Assembly: GCF_029227915.1 (NCBI RefSeq)
Contig: NC_079884.1
Span: 8,000,001-8,060,000 of the forward strand
Direction: 5' to 3'
Length of the DNA stretch: 60,000 nucleotides
Source: Hydractinia symbiolongicarpus
Lineage: Eukaryota; Cnidaria; Hydrozoa; Anthoathecata; Hydractiniidae
Position 1 is the first letter of the stretch, and the number at the start of each line of letters is the position of its first letter. Of the stretch, positions 47,054 through 59,636 are shown piece after piece. The notes below the pieces were generated by a model that was given only the letters and a program-made list of their open reading frames with translations, was not told the DNA's origin and made no database searches. The position numbers and the translations under genes are program-made.

Positions 47054-47946
47054 CCCTATTATACCTGAGATTTTTTGGCCCTAGTAACCCTGGGTGGGGC
47101 ACAAACTGCCCGCGGGCCATAAATCCTGAACCACTTGTGCCTAAGTGATGAAACTTGGGATAGTTGTAGAATGTCTTAGTACAAACTCAATCCAGGTATA
47201 AAAAATAATTTGATGACGTCACAGGGACAAGAGATGACGTCACCCATGTCAAAAATGGTCATTTTTCCAATTCTTCAGTACGATTTAATTGCTCGCGTGT
47301 TGCTAATGATACGGCCTGATTCTTGGTAGATTTGTGGAATGAATACCAAAACATGTGTTTCACATGAAAAAAGTAATTCTAATGACCTCATCGGGATGAA
47401 AAAATGACGTCATTTCGGCAAGAAAATTTCTTATTTTTAATGATAAAGATAGAAAGACCCGTTCTACCAGAAATATTGATGTTCATGTCATTAAACTTGG
47501 CAGATAAGTAGAACATGGCATTTAAAGATAATCGAGGTAAGAAAAACAATATAATGACGTCATTGGGATCCGAAATGATGTCAATTTGCTGGATCGATAT
47601 TTCCTTCAAAGCTGGTCTGCTTTTTGTCCCTAGTAACCATATATCACCATGGCAACACCTTGGTTACTTGGTTACATACAATAAATACTTATATACCCAA
47701 AACAACATCTTGTAACATCCGTACAGGAATGTCAACGGTTTTCAAAATTCCAAAAAATTTACCCCTGTTTAAAAAATGCAATCCCCCCAGCAAAGTACAA
47801 AATTTTCCCAAAAATTTTTTTTTATTAGAAGCCGTAATAAAAGTTAGGAATAGTCACAAAATTTTAGCACTTAATCACATGTGTAACCAAAGTTATGCCT
47901 AGTCAAAGATATCGTGGGCACTTTGTGCCCCCCCCAGGTATAATAA
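47054..47946. mobile_element. TTAA-flanked non-autonomous element (piggyBac-like candidate)
   Basis: The left end CCCTATTATACCT is preceded by TTAA (47050-47053). The right end, reverse-complemented, reads TTATTATACCTGG and is also bounded by TTAA (47947-47950). Further in, GGGTGGGGCACAAACTGCCC and its near-inverse GGGCACTTTGTGCCCCCCCC occur. There is no credible coding frame. TTAA targeting fits piggyBac, but the ends are imperfect. Confidence 0.55.
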
Positions 47947-48130
47947 TTAACACCCTTTTAAAATCAGAATTTTTTTTTTACATAATTAGTTACGTAAGGT
48001 TATTTTTAGACTATATATATCCATATTTTTTCTGTTATAACACACTTGTCCTGATTTTATGGCTAAAATACTATTATCTTTCACCAAAATTCAGCCTCAA
48101 CAATTCCTCTTTAAAATGAAATTCATTGCT

Positions 48131-48299
48131 AATTAATTAATTAGTTCTGCCGAGTCTACGCGCTTGCGAAATTGTACAGAAAGAAATGACGTAATTATTA
48201 AAGAGAATCGTAAATAACAACAAATATGGCGCATTATGTAGAAATTTAAGACGATCTCCATTATGCTACACTGCACGAGCTTTAACTTTCGATAGCATT
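48131..48299 (+). repeat. Dispersed repeat, copy B
   Basis: Second copy of the 42479-42620 repeat, about 25 bp longer because of an insertion around TAAAGAGAATCG. Confidence 0.85.
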
Positions 48300-51025
48300 T
48301 TCGTTCTAATTTGAAATTTTCAAGCATGCTTGGTGAACCATGCAGCCATAATACTGTGTGCGGGAATCTTTTAATTCGGAATATTTTTCTTTTAACATTG
48401 TTCGATGCAGCAAGGGGTGCTAACAAAGAAACTTTAGAAAAAAACAAAAGGCTATTGTTAAAAAAATAAAAAAACTCCGCACACCGTTTTAACAGGGTTA
48501 ACCCAAGGTTCATTTAAAAACAGAAGCTGATAAAAAATAACGAGATTGCAAAAAGTTGGAGCTCGTAGAAACGGATTTTTTCCTTGTTTATGATACATTT
48601 TTTGTTGACTCAGCAATTCCAGTGTTAAGTTAAGATCGTTTTATTATGTATTATGGCCTATATTTTTAGAAAATATTAAGAAAAAACTAAAGATTTCCTG
48701 ATATTGACCACGTGAGCAAAGAACATTAGAATTAAGCAAATTCTGACCACAGAAAAATCGACTTTTTAAAAATGTTCTGAAAATAAGCGATTTGTTTTGA
48801 AGCATAAAAGTTTATGTATGTTTCTGTTAAAAATGGCGGAAGAAGCAGAAGAAGTGAAGTGTTTTTCTTGTTTACTTGATACTCTTCTAATTTCACCCTC
48901 CCCGCGAATAATTCTCTTATTCAAAACCGTTTCATCATTTTCTGAAGTTTTCCCATTTTTTTTCTCTTTTACTTCGCCATCTTTGTAATAATAAAAGCAG
49001 CAGTAATTTATACTTAAGTACAATTCTGTCCGCCATTATGTTTTGTGAAAGTATTATCCTAACGTTATTCGTGCAGTGAAAACTGAAATACAATCTACAG
49101 AGACAGTCTTATAGTTGTTTTGAAATTCCAATCGTGAATATGCCCACCAGGATTATCGTTGTGTTAGTACATATGAAAACTAAGCTTAAGGAGATCAAAT
49201 ACACCTGCCGTATCTAGAGTACTGCATATCTTAAGCCCGGTTCCCACTGTGGTTTAAGTGTGGTTTAAGTATGTTTTAAATAAGATTTTAAAGTTAAACC
49301 ATAATGTGAACGTGTTCATGTTTTAAAATTTTCGCCATAAAACCTGTTTAAAACACAGATAAAATAAAATCTTTGATCAAAAATTTTGATATTGTGGTTT
49401 AAAGTTCAAAGGCACCGACAAATGCCGAAGCAGTTTTCAACGATTTTAGGCACATTTTGCGCATTTTCACGTTAAGACAGAAAAGAGAATAAAAAATAGC
49501 AGAAAAAAAACTTGTTTGGTACTGGAAGAGAATCTTAGCGTACTTATTCGCCAATATCCAGTGATTTTTGATAAATCACACAAAGGCTACCAAGAGAGAA
49601 ACGCGACATGTTTTTGCTTTTAAAACAGAGTGGGAATGCTCAGGGTTTATTTTAATTTTTAAAACACATTTAAAACCTTTTAGGAACCAAGCTTTACGAA
49701 CAAATACAGGTTGAGTCAGCACAAACGTTTTTCATATTTTATAGATGAAGAAAACAAGCAGTAACCTTGTTAAAGTATATCATGAAATATTAACATTGTT
49801 GTGCATATGAAACTTTTTGTGCGAAGAATGGCTCCTTCTTTTTTTGCTAGTTTGTATAATCTTATAGGTATGATGTAAAAAAATAGAATGCAGATATTAG
49901 CTAGCTAGATACTTGTTTCCGGCGTGTTGTGAATAGTAAAAGTGAAAAGTCGCGGCAACGACTTTGCGCAAAACTGAAAGGCAATCCACTGAAATAAGCA
50001 GTTAACCCAGTCGTTTATGATTTATTTTGAACTTTCGGTGTTTTTATTTAAATCGAATTTTTCGGAAATTTCATTTTTTCGAAAGGGACATAAAAGAAAT
50101 GTGATGATAATGCCACAAAGCAGTCCTAGACAACGGGAGGTAAACAATAGATGTTTGGACACTTGATCTAAAAATGCATTTTAGTTCATTAGAATCTCCC
50201 CACTCCCTACAAATTGTTTAAGTTTTATTAAGAATTATTCAGGCTGCCATTCTTTCCGTATTATTAGAAGAAAAAACTTAGTTCTTCAAAAAGCGTGTTT
50301 TATGAGCTAAACGCAGGTGTTGCGGAAGGAGTTTATCATGCGTTCAAATCTTACACATGGTTCACTGCCCTTTACCTTCGTCTACAGATAATTCAGGATT
50401 AAAATTGTGTAAAAGCAGCGTGTCCTGTGGTAGCAGATAGTTGCATAAGATACAAATCATGGGTGAATATCAATTTTGTGTCTTCTTAGTTTTACCGTTT
50501 TTTCTGTTAGTTTTTGCTTTTACTTTTTGAACACATTCTCACATCTTTTTATGGCAATAATCATAAAAATAATTCCTCGTGCTGTTTAAGAAATACGGGG
50601 AAAAGGTTCCTTGTTTGTGAAACTATTTTACATTCAGTATGATTTCAAAACTTTACAACGGCAGGATTGCGGCGTTGAGACAAAATGTTGTAAATGAACG
50701 ATGTAAGTTCAAGCAGTACAGATATCACAAAAGGTGAATACGATAATTGTTAGAATAAGCTACTTCAACGGGGGACTGTCTGCTTTTCTGTTTTTCTATT
50801 TGTTATTTTGTACGTGATATGATATGTTTCTCTTGATACTGAACTGTTTAGAAATATAAGGTTTAAAGCTATAGCTAGTTTCCGGTAACTGAAACACTGA
50901 ATAACTCTTGTATCGAAACATTTTCTTGGGAGACCCTTGGGTCCCATTCCTGTTAACTTGAATATTCGTTAACTTGATCATTTTTTTTTTCTTTTTTTTA
51001 CCTCCTGATGTAATAAAGATAGACA
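48300..51025. other. Non-coding sequence with a possible MITE
   Basis: No gene recognised. A candidate element at about 49232-49697 starts AAGCCCGGTTCCCACTGTGG and ends with the rough inverse CCTTTTAGGAACCAAGCTT. GTGGTTTAA/TTTTAAAAC motifs lie near both ends. The match is weak. Confidence 0.35.
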
Positions 51026-51150
51026 AGTCGTTAGCCCGTGGAAAAATTCACGGGTTTGCCCGTCCTTTTTATACCGCATTGCGTGCGTCTTGCTACCTGC
51101 GCAGCTAAGCTACCATTTTGACAGACAGACAGACGGACGGACGGACGGTC
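51026..51150 (+). repeat. Copy of dispersed TAGTCG...GACAG repeat
   Basis: It runs from AGTCGTTAGCCCGTGG through TTTGCCCGTCCTTTTTATAC and TGCGCAGCTAAGCTACCATT to GACAGACAGACAGACGG followed by GACG units. It is the closest relative of the copy at 34601 but with a short array. Confidence 0.85.
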
Positions 51151-51167
51151 TATTAAACACTTCTGCA

Positions 51168-51270
51168 CATTAAAAGAAAAACACTTCTACTCACTAAAAA
51201 ACACACTCTTACTCACCAAAAAAACACTTTTACTCACTAAAAAAAAAACACTTCTACTCATTAAAAAACA
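51168..51270. repeat. CACTTCTACTCACTAAAAAA tandem repeat
   Basis: Five loose copies of an ACACTTCTACTCACTAAAAA unit. A second array of the same unit in the same orientation lies at 56339-56455. Confidence 0.75.
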
Positions 51271-52734
51271 GGAGCCCTTTTGAATTCAGATGTAAATGTA
51301 AACTCCATTTATGATGTTTTTGTGATGAAAGGAAGTAAATAATCGTATTAAACTTTGTTGGGAAATATCTCTAAAAGTAAAAACATTCAGGTATAACTCA
51401 ACAATGCTCCCGAGATAAATGTTTAGTGAATACAAAACTGTAAACAGAATGTTTGAAAATCTTCTAGTTTTGTAAAAGGAGCTAATTATTTAAGGAAGGG
51501 GTCATGTTTTTACATCGTTTTTTATGATCTACGATTTATTTTTTCCAATATTATTTACATCATTATCTAGATAATTTTATATGCTTTCGGAATATAAATA
51601 TGTCAATACCTGGACCATCATCAGGGGCGGATACAGGATTTTTTTCTCCTTAGGCGGATTTGCGAAGCAAAGTGAAGCCAACGCGCAATTTTTCCGTAGC
51701 AAAAATTGCGCGTGATAAAACAGCTGGGGGTCTTGGGCTTATTTATTTATTTCGGCACTCAAAAATGAAGCAGACAGAACATTCACATGTCTATTTTTAT
51801 ATGTTATTGGAAAAAAACAACCATAAAATTCATAAATAAAAGTCAAATAATGTTTTCAGAAAAATTAAGGCTAAAATTAGATAGCCAGCAAAACTTCTTC
51901 TTTCTTCCAGATTCACATCCAGATAAATGAAATCCAAAAATAACATTTTTTAAAGATTAGAGGATTGAATTAATAATCCTAATAATAAATCTTCTTTCTT
52001 TATTCAAAATCTTCTTTCTTCTTTCTTCCGGCTTGCACATCAATAATATAACCAAGCATGAACAAAATGAATCTGTCATTAAATGAGTCAAATTGATCAA
52101 TTGTCAAAACCAACCAATGAATGAATGAATGAACAACAATCAAAACTGAAAATTTTAAACTAAGTTTCAGTACACCAGGTCAACATGAAGCACCAAAAAA
52201 CATACTCCCTTATATACCAACTTACTACCTACTTACCTTACCTACTTACTATACCTACTTCCCTTTTCTACTTACTATTATCATTGTGTTAGGGGAATAC
52301 TCGCATCCACCAGGCTGACTTAAGACAAGTATTACCATTGCAGCTAGCTGTTTTGTTACGTTAACTTAAAGTATAACCGTCTTTAGGCAAGTATTATCAT
52401 CGCAGCTAGCTTTTTGGTAACCTTATTAACTGAATATTATTTATACTACTATCATGGATGTATACAGAATTTATGAAAATAGCCTAAATCTTATCAATCA
52501 CATCTAAAAAAATTAACAATCAGATGAAAAGAAAAAGGGCGAAGGGGGGAGAGAGAAAAAGAGCAGAGAGGTAAAAAAGATAACGGGGGGAAGGGGGGGG
52601 TAGCATGGTAAGTACTATCTATTAACATTTCTTTATCATTAGTTATATATCTTAAAACTTGTCATGTCTTAAAATTTTAGTCTTCTGTAATCAATGGAAA
52701 ATTTATTTATAACTTCATTTATATCAACGTTTAT

Positions 52735-53750
52735 TTCTTTATGGATGTGGAGAAGAGCTAAGCTAAGTCTATCGTTAGACATAGTACTGCGGTTATAATT
52801 TTTTAATCGTCGTAGTGCAGAAAAGGACCTTTCATATTCACATGAGGTGACTGGTAATGTGCCTAAAATTAGCCACAGTTATATTTTCAAAGGCAGGAAA
52901 ATGAATTAATTTAAGTGTAGAGGAAACATTATCTGGTGCATCAAATTTGTACCAAGTCCAATATTCTTCCCACAAGTCCATTTCAGCTTCAATAGCTAAA
53001 GAATTAGGCATGTCTTCTTCGTAAAACTGAACAAAATTTCTGAAGTTATCCTTCCCGAGTTTTGGTGATGGTGATGGTAAAGAAGAGAAATCATGTTGGA
53101 TGGAATTACTGCAAGACCAGCATAAGCTGCTAAGGAACTAGGTTCAAATCGTTTACTAAGTTCAGTGCTTAGGTGATCTAGAATTGGAATTGTTAAGTTG
53201 CGCAGGTAGTAACTAGATAAAGTATCAGCTGATACATTGATTCCATGTACCTGCCAAGAACAAACTCTAGGTCTATTTTCTTGCACACGGACCGTAGACT
53301 GAAATTTCCTGTTACTGACAGGGAAATTGTAAGTGTTATCCGGAATGAATAAATTTGTAATAAGTTTATGAATATCATTTTCCTTTAATCTAGCAACTTT
53401 TTATCGAAAAGATCATTTTCAACATCATCATCATTTTCACAAACATAAACCATTTCAGGTTCTGTGCTATCAACAGTGGAACAATTTTTGGAAATTGTGC
53501 TAATACTGGAAGTTATAGCAGGTGATTCATATGTTTTAACTATAGGTTTTGTTAAGAAATTAAGTTTTGTCTGTAATTTACCACCTACACACATATTACC
53601 GTCAGTAAACACTTTTTTAGGAAAATATAATTTACTTGATTGATCAGTCTTTCGTTTTAAAGAAGAATGAACGAGAGGCACGAAATGGTTGGACTGAAAT
53701 TTTGAAGATAACATAGGCCTTCATAACAAAACATTATGTGTAGATCAGCC
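52735..53750 (-). pseudogene. hAT transposase (THAP12/ZMYM1-like), broken
   Basis: Minus-strand fragments in coding order are an N-terminal linker (53385-53714), SWQVHGINVSADTLSSYYLR and LTIPILDHLSTELSKRF (53193-53286), FVQFYEEDMPNSLAIEAEM, DLWEEYW, and the C-terminal hAT dimerisation region GTLPVTSCEYERSFSALRRL followed by STMSNDRLSLALLHIH. At least two frameshifts, one within a CATCACCATCACCA run near 53060 and one near 52865, break the frame. The order and motifs match hAT transposases of the kind domesticated as THAP12 and ZMYM proteins. It is not functional. Confidence 0.85.
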
Positions 53751-53956
53751 TTCATTGAAATTGCTTACGGGGAATAATTTTTTGGTTCATGCAAACCTTA
53801 AACTTTTCCTCTCCAATATCAGGGTAATATGAGCAGAATATAATTCTCCCTGTAACTGAGGACAAAGCTAAAAGGCAAAGGAAACTTGACCAGTTTTTGT
53901 CATTTAAATTTAAGACAGCTTCCTCTTTTATAAGCTCTTCCCCCTCTTTATTGCTG

Positions 53957-54343
53957 TCACAAGCAACATGGGAAACACAGAAAAATAGAATATTTTTCAG
54001 AGAACTGAAAGAACCTCTCTGCTCTTGAAAGATGGAAGAAAATAGAGGATGATTGGAATAAAAATTTGGGAAGAGAAAAAGTTCCGTTCAGTGCATAGCG
54101 GAATGTTGATTTGTTTAACATCCATTCTGTTCTTGTCTCCTGTTGTCGCGACTCTCTGTCTGCTTCTACGTTAAGAATGCCAGGGAGATGTGTAGCGACT
54201 ATCCAATTATTTTTGCTTATTGCCCATTCCCAAATGCTATGTGTAATCTTATCCATTGGGATAGATTTGACGCTACCCATTTTGTTTACACAGGCTACTG
54301 CTGAAGTGTTATCCATTGTTAGCAGCACTTCGCGTCCGTCCAC
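53957..54343 (-). pseudogene. DIRS-like retroelement RNase H fragment
   Basis: The 128-residue frame contains LLTMDNTSAVACVNKMG with the RNase H aspartate, ITHSIWEWAISKNNW and THLPGILNVEADRESR followed by TEWMLN. This arrangement is typical of the RNase H of DIRS-type (tyrosine recombinase) elements. There is no reverse transcriptase upstream and no recombinase downstream; the sequence degenerates after the TEWML motif. It looks like a short insertion inside the hAT element. Confidence 0.8.
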
Positions 54344-54658
54344 ATTTGTTTACGAAATCGAAAGAGGAAATTTACGGAAGCCGAATCTCATTTGAATACT
54401 TACGATCAGAGGCTAAATTATTATAACAGCTGGCTCTATTTTTGTCATTAAATAGTCTCGATGACCCAAATAGAAACTTTTTGTTTATTGTAGTGAACCC
54501 CCTTTTGTTTATTGATTGAAACCTTAATAGCGCTTTGTCACCACAATACAATTAATTTATTTGAAAACATTCCTTAGGGATTATAAACAAAAGTAAAAAT
54601 AGATAGTTACCTCAAAGCGACGAATGCTTTCTCTTTTGCATACCCAGAAATAAAATGT

Positions 54659-54841
54659 TCAACACTGAAATTTCTGCTTAACAAACTTTTTCTCAATCTT
54701 TCTCCAATGATCTAATGTTCCAAAATCAGGAAACTCTGTTTTTTTATCTTTCAATATCTTATAAAGACTTTTACATTCGCAAATATCATTGCTTTTTACA
54801 GCAAGCACAACCAGATCCCGCAAGCTTCCATCAGAAGACAT
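54659..54841 (-). pseudogene. Unrecognised open segment in the hAT element, possible N-terminal exon
   Basis: 60 residues starting MSSDGSLRDLVVLAVKSNDI with a later TLDHWRKIEKKF. After a frame change, a further open stretch (VEHFISGYAKEKAFVALR) ends at a GTAACT donor-like site at about 54610. It may be the first coding exon of the hAT transposon protein, but I recognise no domain. Confidence 0.4.
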
Positions 54842-54978
54842 GTTGGATCAGAAAGAACTTCAGAATTGCAGTTGGCCGAAGTTGGCCGAACCCATTAAAC
54901 AGACCGGCTACCGCAAATTATTCCTACGCACCCATCCCCTAATATCAATCTTTCTTTCACCGTGAATTTCGACTAAAG

Positions 54979-55142
54979 AGAGTCCAAAAGTCCACACTTC
55001 GGCGAGATTCTTTTTACGTCACAAATTCTTTTGTTTTAACCAGAGTCCAAAAGTCCACACCTCGGCGAGATTTTTCTCGACGTCATAATTCTTTTGTTTT
55101 TCTTTTGTTTAAGTGAATCCAAAAGTCAACACCTCCGCGGCC
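54979..55142. repeat. Three-copy tandem repeat, about 65 bp
   Basis: GAGTCCAAAAGTCCACAC then TTCGGCGAGATT is followed by CGTCA and AATTCTTTTGTTTT. It is repeated at 55042 and, more diverged, at 55113. It lies near the right end of the hAT element and may be a subterminal transposase-binding array. Confidence 0.8.
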
Positions 55143-55458
55143 GCCAAAGTTGACTTTTTTTACGGCAGAAAACAAAGGAATCGAGAGAAACAAAGTCAGC
55201 AAAATGCAGCAAAATGTAGTTCGACTACCGTAAGAACCATATTACTTCGGCAAAGCACATCGAAGGAGAGTTGAGCCTCGGCAAAGACTCCTGAGTGGAG
55301 ATAAGAATATTACCTCGGATCCTGGGCGCAAAGGAATCTTATTAAACATTATACGTTGCTTTAAATCAATTTCTACATTTAGATACACATGATTTTCTCA
55401 TTGGCAAAATTTCTCCTTAGACGAGTGCTGAAGTGGCCGAAGTCTAAATCCGCCCCTG

Positions 55459-57083
55459 ATCATTCAATGTTAATTTCACAATTTTTAATTCTGGAATATG
55501 CTTGTTACAAACACATGATCAGGCTCAAAATATGCTTATTTGAAAAAAGAATTTTCTTTTTAGTAATTTATAATAAGTCTTTAAAAATCAGAAAAATCGA
55601 CAGGCAAAAAAATGCAGACCTTAGGTGAAGAAAGTCAAATTATGGTTAAAAACTTTTTTGCTGTGGCTACTAGCATCTTTTCACTGATATATGATCTAAA
55701 TCTAAACAACATGCAAGCTATATTCCAATTTCAAGATCAAAAGATGCCTCTACCTAAAAAAAGGTAGAGGAATCTTCAAGGCCCGCATTATTTTGCCTGT
55801 CGATTTGCGTAAAAGATCTGGAGATTATAACCAACACACTTCACGATGAAAGTCGTCTATAAAAACATTGTATCAAAATAAAGTTCTGGTGAATTAATAG
55901 CATTTTAAAATATCAAACCTATTTTTTTCAGTAGTTGCCACTATCATTAGCCTTTTTCACTTAGCAATCAAGTAATGTCGAAGGATTGGTTAAAAGAAAA
56001 AAAGTTTGAGGTTGTCGGGAAATTGTAATATCATTTCACTTTGCTGTTATTATAATATATTCGGCTCACGTAGTTTTATTTATTATGTTTCCGTATATTG
56101 TGCCGTGAGTTTTATAATAAGTCTTTATATCTTGAATAGGGAAGCTTTTTGCGTAATAGCTACTGTAGTATTAAAGAAATAAATTCTATTGTTGTCAAAA
56201 AAACTGCTCACGAAACAAAAAACATAAAAACTTGACAACATTTTCTTAGGCTTCACATAATGCTTAGCATATGCTTAGAAAATGACCAAATTTAAGTCTA
56301 CAAATGCGTATAAATGTCATGCTTATAAAAAAAACAGGTAGTCACCAAAACTTAGTATTACTCACCAAAAAACACTTCTCCTCACCATAAAACACTTCTA
56401 TCACTACTACCCATCTTAAAAAAACGCTTCTGCCCCCAAAAAACATTTCATAAACGTTGCACCAAATGTGGACTAAAACAGAATCAAGGCGTCGCAAATT
56501 AAGGTTTTGATGTCACTCTCATGTTCACCATGCTTTTTTTTGTCATTTTTTGTCACAAACAAAGTCTTTTTAATCTTTTAATGGTGAGAAATTGTAAGGT
56601 AACCACACTATTATGTTGTTTGTTTAGAGGGTCGAATTTCGTAGAAAACAAATCATTTTATATCATTTTCAGTGTGCTTTTTTCATTTGATATGCCAAGT
56701 TTTGTCGAAGTCAGAAAACGAGCTTCAGTCAGTAGATCAAATCTCGTGATTCTTGTATGGAAAGTGTGCCTAATATAAGTCGGTAAACATTGCTGTTAAA
56801 AACTTCAACAATACGTTTGAAAAAAGCATTTAACCATGATATTAACCTATTTTTGCAGGCTTGAGTATACCACTTTGATCATGAAAAACAATATAGATAG
56901 ATATGCGCCGGACGAGTGCCGACAAAATGTGTGCTGGATTAATGTTTATTCTAACTAAAGAAATAACTTCTTATAACAGAACGTCGTTCTAAAACGAGAT
57001 ATAAACTTTTTCTTTTTGTTTACGAAAGTGTCGAGCATGTGCTTCTTCGCTAATTATGTTAATAACATAATAGAATTACCGTC
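55459..57083. other. Non-coding sequence
   Basis: No gene or element end, apart from the CACTTCT tandem array at 56339-56455. Confidence 0.4.
56339..56455. repeat. Second CACTTCT...CTCACCAAAAAA tandem array
   Basis: Diverged units such as ACTCACCAAAAAACACTTCT, in direct orientation with 51168-51270. Confidence 0.65.
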
Positions 57084-57248
57084 TTAAGGGTCCGTTACAC
57101 GTAGCAAAGTTTGCAATAGCAAATAACATACAAGTACTTCTGCAAGTACTTGTACAAGCAGTTGTGCAAGTTTTTATACTTGCACAAGTTTTGTCGATTT
57201 CAAATAAAAAAAAACAAATGTGAGTTTTTGCGCGCTCATTTTGAAAAT

Positions 57249-58597
57249 GGTTTGCGAACAAGAAGACGTTGTTTTAATTCTGGCGCTATCGCTGGCAGTA
57301 AAAGTAAAGACAAGTCAGTGCAAAAAAAGAAAGCAACGCAAACGTTTTTGGGTGCGACCATGGTTATTAGACAGACAAACGAAAGGGGCTTGCAATAGCA
57401 TCCTTAGTGAATTAAGATTACAAGACACTGAACGTTTCCGTTAATATCTTCGAATGAATACGGAAACGTTTGTTGTAAGTAATTTTTTTTGTTGATCAAA
57501 GATTTTGTAGGACAGTGGTAGCGCATCTCACATAATAAGTCTCTTTTCTTTTAGGAACTACTGGAGAAAGTACGCCCATACATCACCAAACAAACTACCT
57601 CTTGTCGGAAACCGATATCAGCAGAGGAGAAACTGTCAGTAACATTGCGATTTCTGGCTACTGGAGAGTCATATCAAAGTCTGATGTACCAATTTCGCAT
57701 GTCGGATAAAACCATTTCCCTTTTCGTACCTATAGTTGCCAGGGCGATTTATCGAGTTCTTAAGAAACGGAGGAAGAGTGGAAAGCGCTTTCAGACAAAA
57801 TAAACTTGAAGTGGCAGTTTACCAATTGCATAGGAGCTCTCGATGGAAAACATATTCCTATTAAGTTACCGCCGAACACTGGATCTACATTTTACAGCTA
57901 TAAAGGATTCTATAGTATAGTTCTATTGGCACTTGTCGATAGTGAATACAAATTTATCTACGTAGACGCTGGATGCCAAGGCCGTATTAGCGATGGTGGA
58001 GTTTTAAGAAATACAGAGTTATATCATTTATTGAGCAATGATAAGTTAGCCCTTCAACCTCCGAAGCAACTTCCACTGAGTGAAGATCCAGCGTGGGATA
58101 AGCTTGATTTGCCAGAAATACCTTACGTTATCGTTGGGGATGACGCATTCGCATTATCAAAAAATTTAATGAAGCCTTTTTCCAAAAACACGCTTTGTGA
58201 TGCCGAGCGAATTTTCAATTACCGGCTTTCAAGGTTTCGAAGAATAAGTGAAAACGCTTTTGGTATTTTATCCGCTAGATTTAGAATCATCAACAGCACA
58301 ATTAACCTTTCTCCGAGTAAAACCACGAGCCTCGTTATGGCCATCGTAGCGCTACACAATATGCTGATGACGAAGTCTAAAGACTCGTACGCACCAGTTG
58401 GTCTTGTCGACCAAGAAGATTTACTGACGAATCGAATCGTTCCTGGTCAATGGAGGGGAATGGCTGATGTCTCAAATGACTTACAAACTTGCGCACAGAG
58501 AAAAGCTAGTTCAAATGCAAAAGAAATACGTGATGTCTTTAAAGATTATTTTATGGGCTCAGGTCAAGTATCTTGGCAATGGAATATGCTTGTATAA
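57249..58597 (+). pseudogene. Harbinger (HARBI1-like) DDE transposase, disrupted
   Basis: Exon 1 (57249-57472, MVCEQEDVVLILALSLA to YLRMNTETFV) has an in-frame TAA just before YLRMN. It ends at a GTAAGT donor. Exon 2 starts at 57555 (ELLEKVRPYITKQ), loses frame near 57765, and resumes as EEEWKALSDKINLKWQF into a 263-residue open part from 57806. That part has the nuclease triad: ALDGKH (D13), VGDDAFAL (D112 or D113) and ISENAFGIL (E149), plus GRISDGGVLRN. All three acidic residues survive, but the stop and the deletion make the copy inactive as it stands. Confidence 0.9.
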
Positions 58598-58875
58598 TTG
58601 TCTTAAATCTTTACAGAAAACACTACGGGTAGCTAGCTACACAAATTTGTATAAATACAACAAAACCGTTTTTTATATAAAGTCTATACCATAAGTGAAA
58701 GTTAATTGTTGTTGTAATTACTGTTGTAAACCTGGGAACCGTAGTAGTTGAAACGCGATGGAAGTGAGATATCGGAATCTCCTGAGTTACTAGGTGATAA
58801 TTTTGGGCTGATAGCATTTGTTGTTCTCCCAGTTTGAATTCTCTCAGGACCGCGGAAAGTACCAGTTTGGTGGCC

Positions 58876-59636
58876 TCAATTGTAGTTGAAGGGTGACGAA
58901 GTTGAAGGAACGGTCGTCAGTTGTCCATTTTGAAACCTTGCGTCAAACAGAAGCTGTTGTATTTGAAGTTTACACTTTTCTCGGGTGTACATATTTTCTA
59001 TATCAAGCAAATTCTTCGAAATCATTCTACCAAACAATTGTTCTTGGGTCTCGCTTTCATTAGGACTCAGGTTTAGGTTTGCTACTGCACGTCTGACGAG
59101 GCGCATCCAATCGCTCTAACGCTTTTAACATAACTCTGTCCGCAACAGATACATCTTGATCTTTTTTGACATTAGATGACTTTTTTCGTTTATGGTTGAG
59201 CGCCGGCGTAGGAGTTTAATCATCACCATTCGGATCTTCGTCCACATTGATGTTGGATTCTGTGGCGCGAGGAGTAATATAATCAGATAAGAAGCTATCC
59301 ATCTCCCTATAAAAAGGCCATTGGGAAGTGAAAACCTCATCCGAACCTGCTCCACTTTTCTTTGAAGCTCGGACTTTCTGTTTTAATTGACCGTAACACG
59401 ATCTCAAACCGACCATTTTCTTTTGTATGTCTTTGACTGGCATTGCCAATTCGTTTGAAATCAACTCCAGCGCTATTCCTTCTTCTTGCATTATGATACT
59501 TTGCGTGGTTTGAGTTAAAAAGGCACTCGTGTAGTTGCCACTCTGCAATTAGTTGTCCCACCATATTATCTCTCCAACTATCAACTTTCTTGTTTTTATT
59601 TATCGCCTCCATCTTCAACGAAATATTTTCATACAC
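58876..59636 (-). pseudogene. Harbinger MADF/Myb-like accessory protein, frameshifted
   Basis: The frame opens at 59636 or at the internal ATG at 59612. MADF motifs are DSWRDNMVGQLIAEWQLHE, NHAKYHNARRR, then after a one-base shift near 59490 IALELISNELAMPVKDIQKK, MVGLRSCYGQLKQKV and WPFYREMDSFL. A second break near 59217 separates a basic segment (KRKKSSNVKKD) and ADRVMLKALERL. A third near 59100 leads to the C-terminal part (LSPNESETQEQLFGRMISKN). Such proteins bind element ends together with the nuclease. Confidence 0.85.

Larger units (their letters stand above)
51622..55458 (-). mobile_element. hAT transposon, decayed
   Basis: The ends CAGGGGCGGAT (51622) and ATCCGCCCCTG (55458) are inverted over 11 bp, then diverge. 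Just inside the left end is a hairpin, GCGCAATTTTT with AAAAATTGCGC. The 8-bp flanks ACCATCAT and ATCATTCA are similar but not identical. The transposase remains (52735-53750) run on the minus strand. A retroelement fragment lies between them and the right end. Confidence 0.7.
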
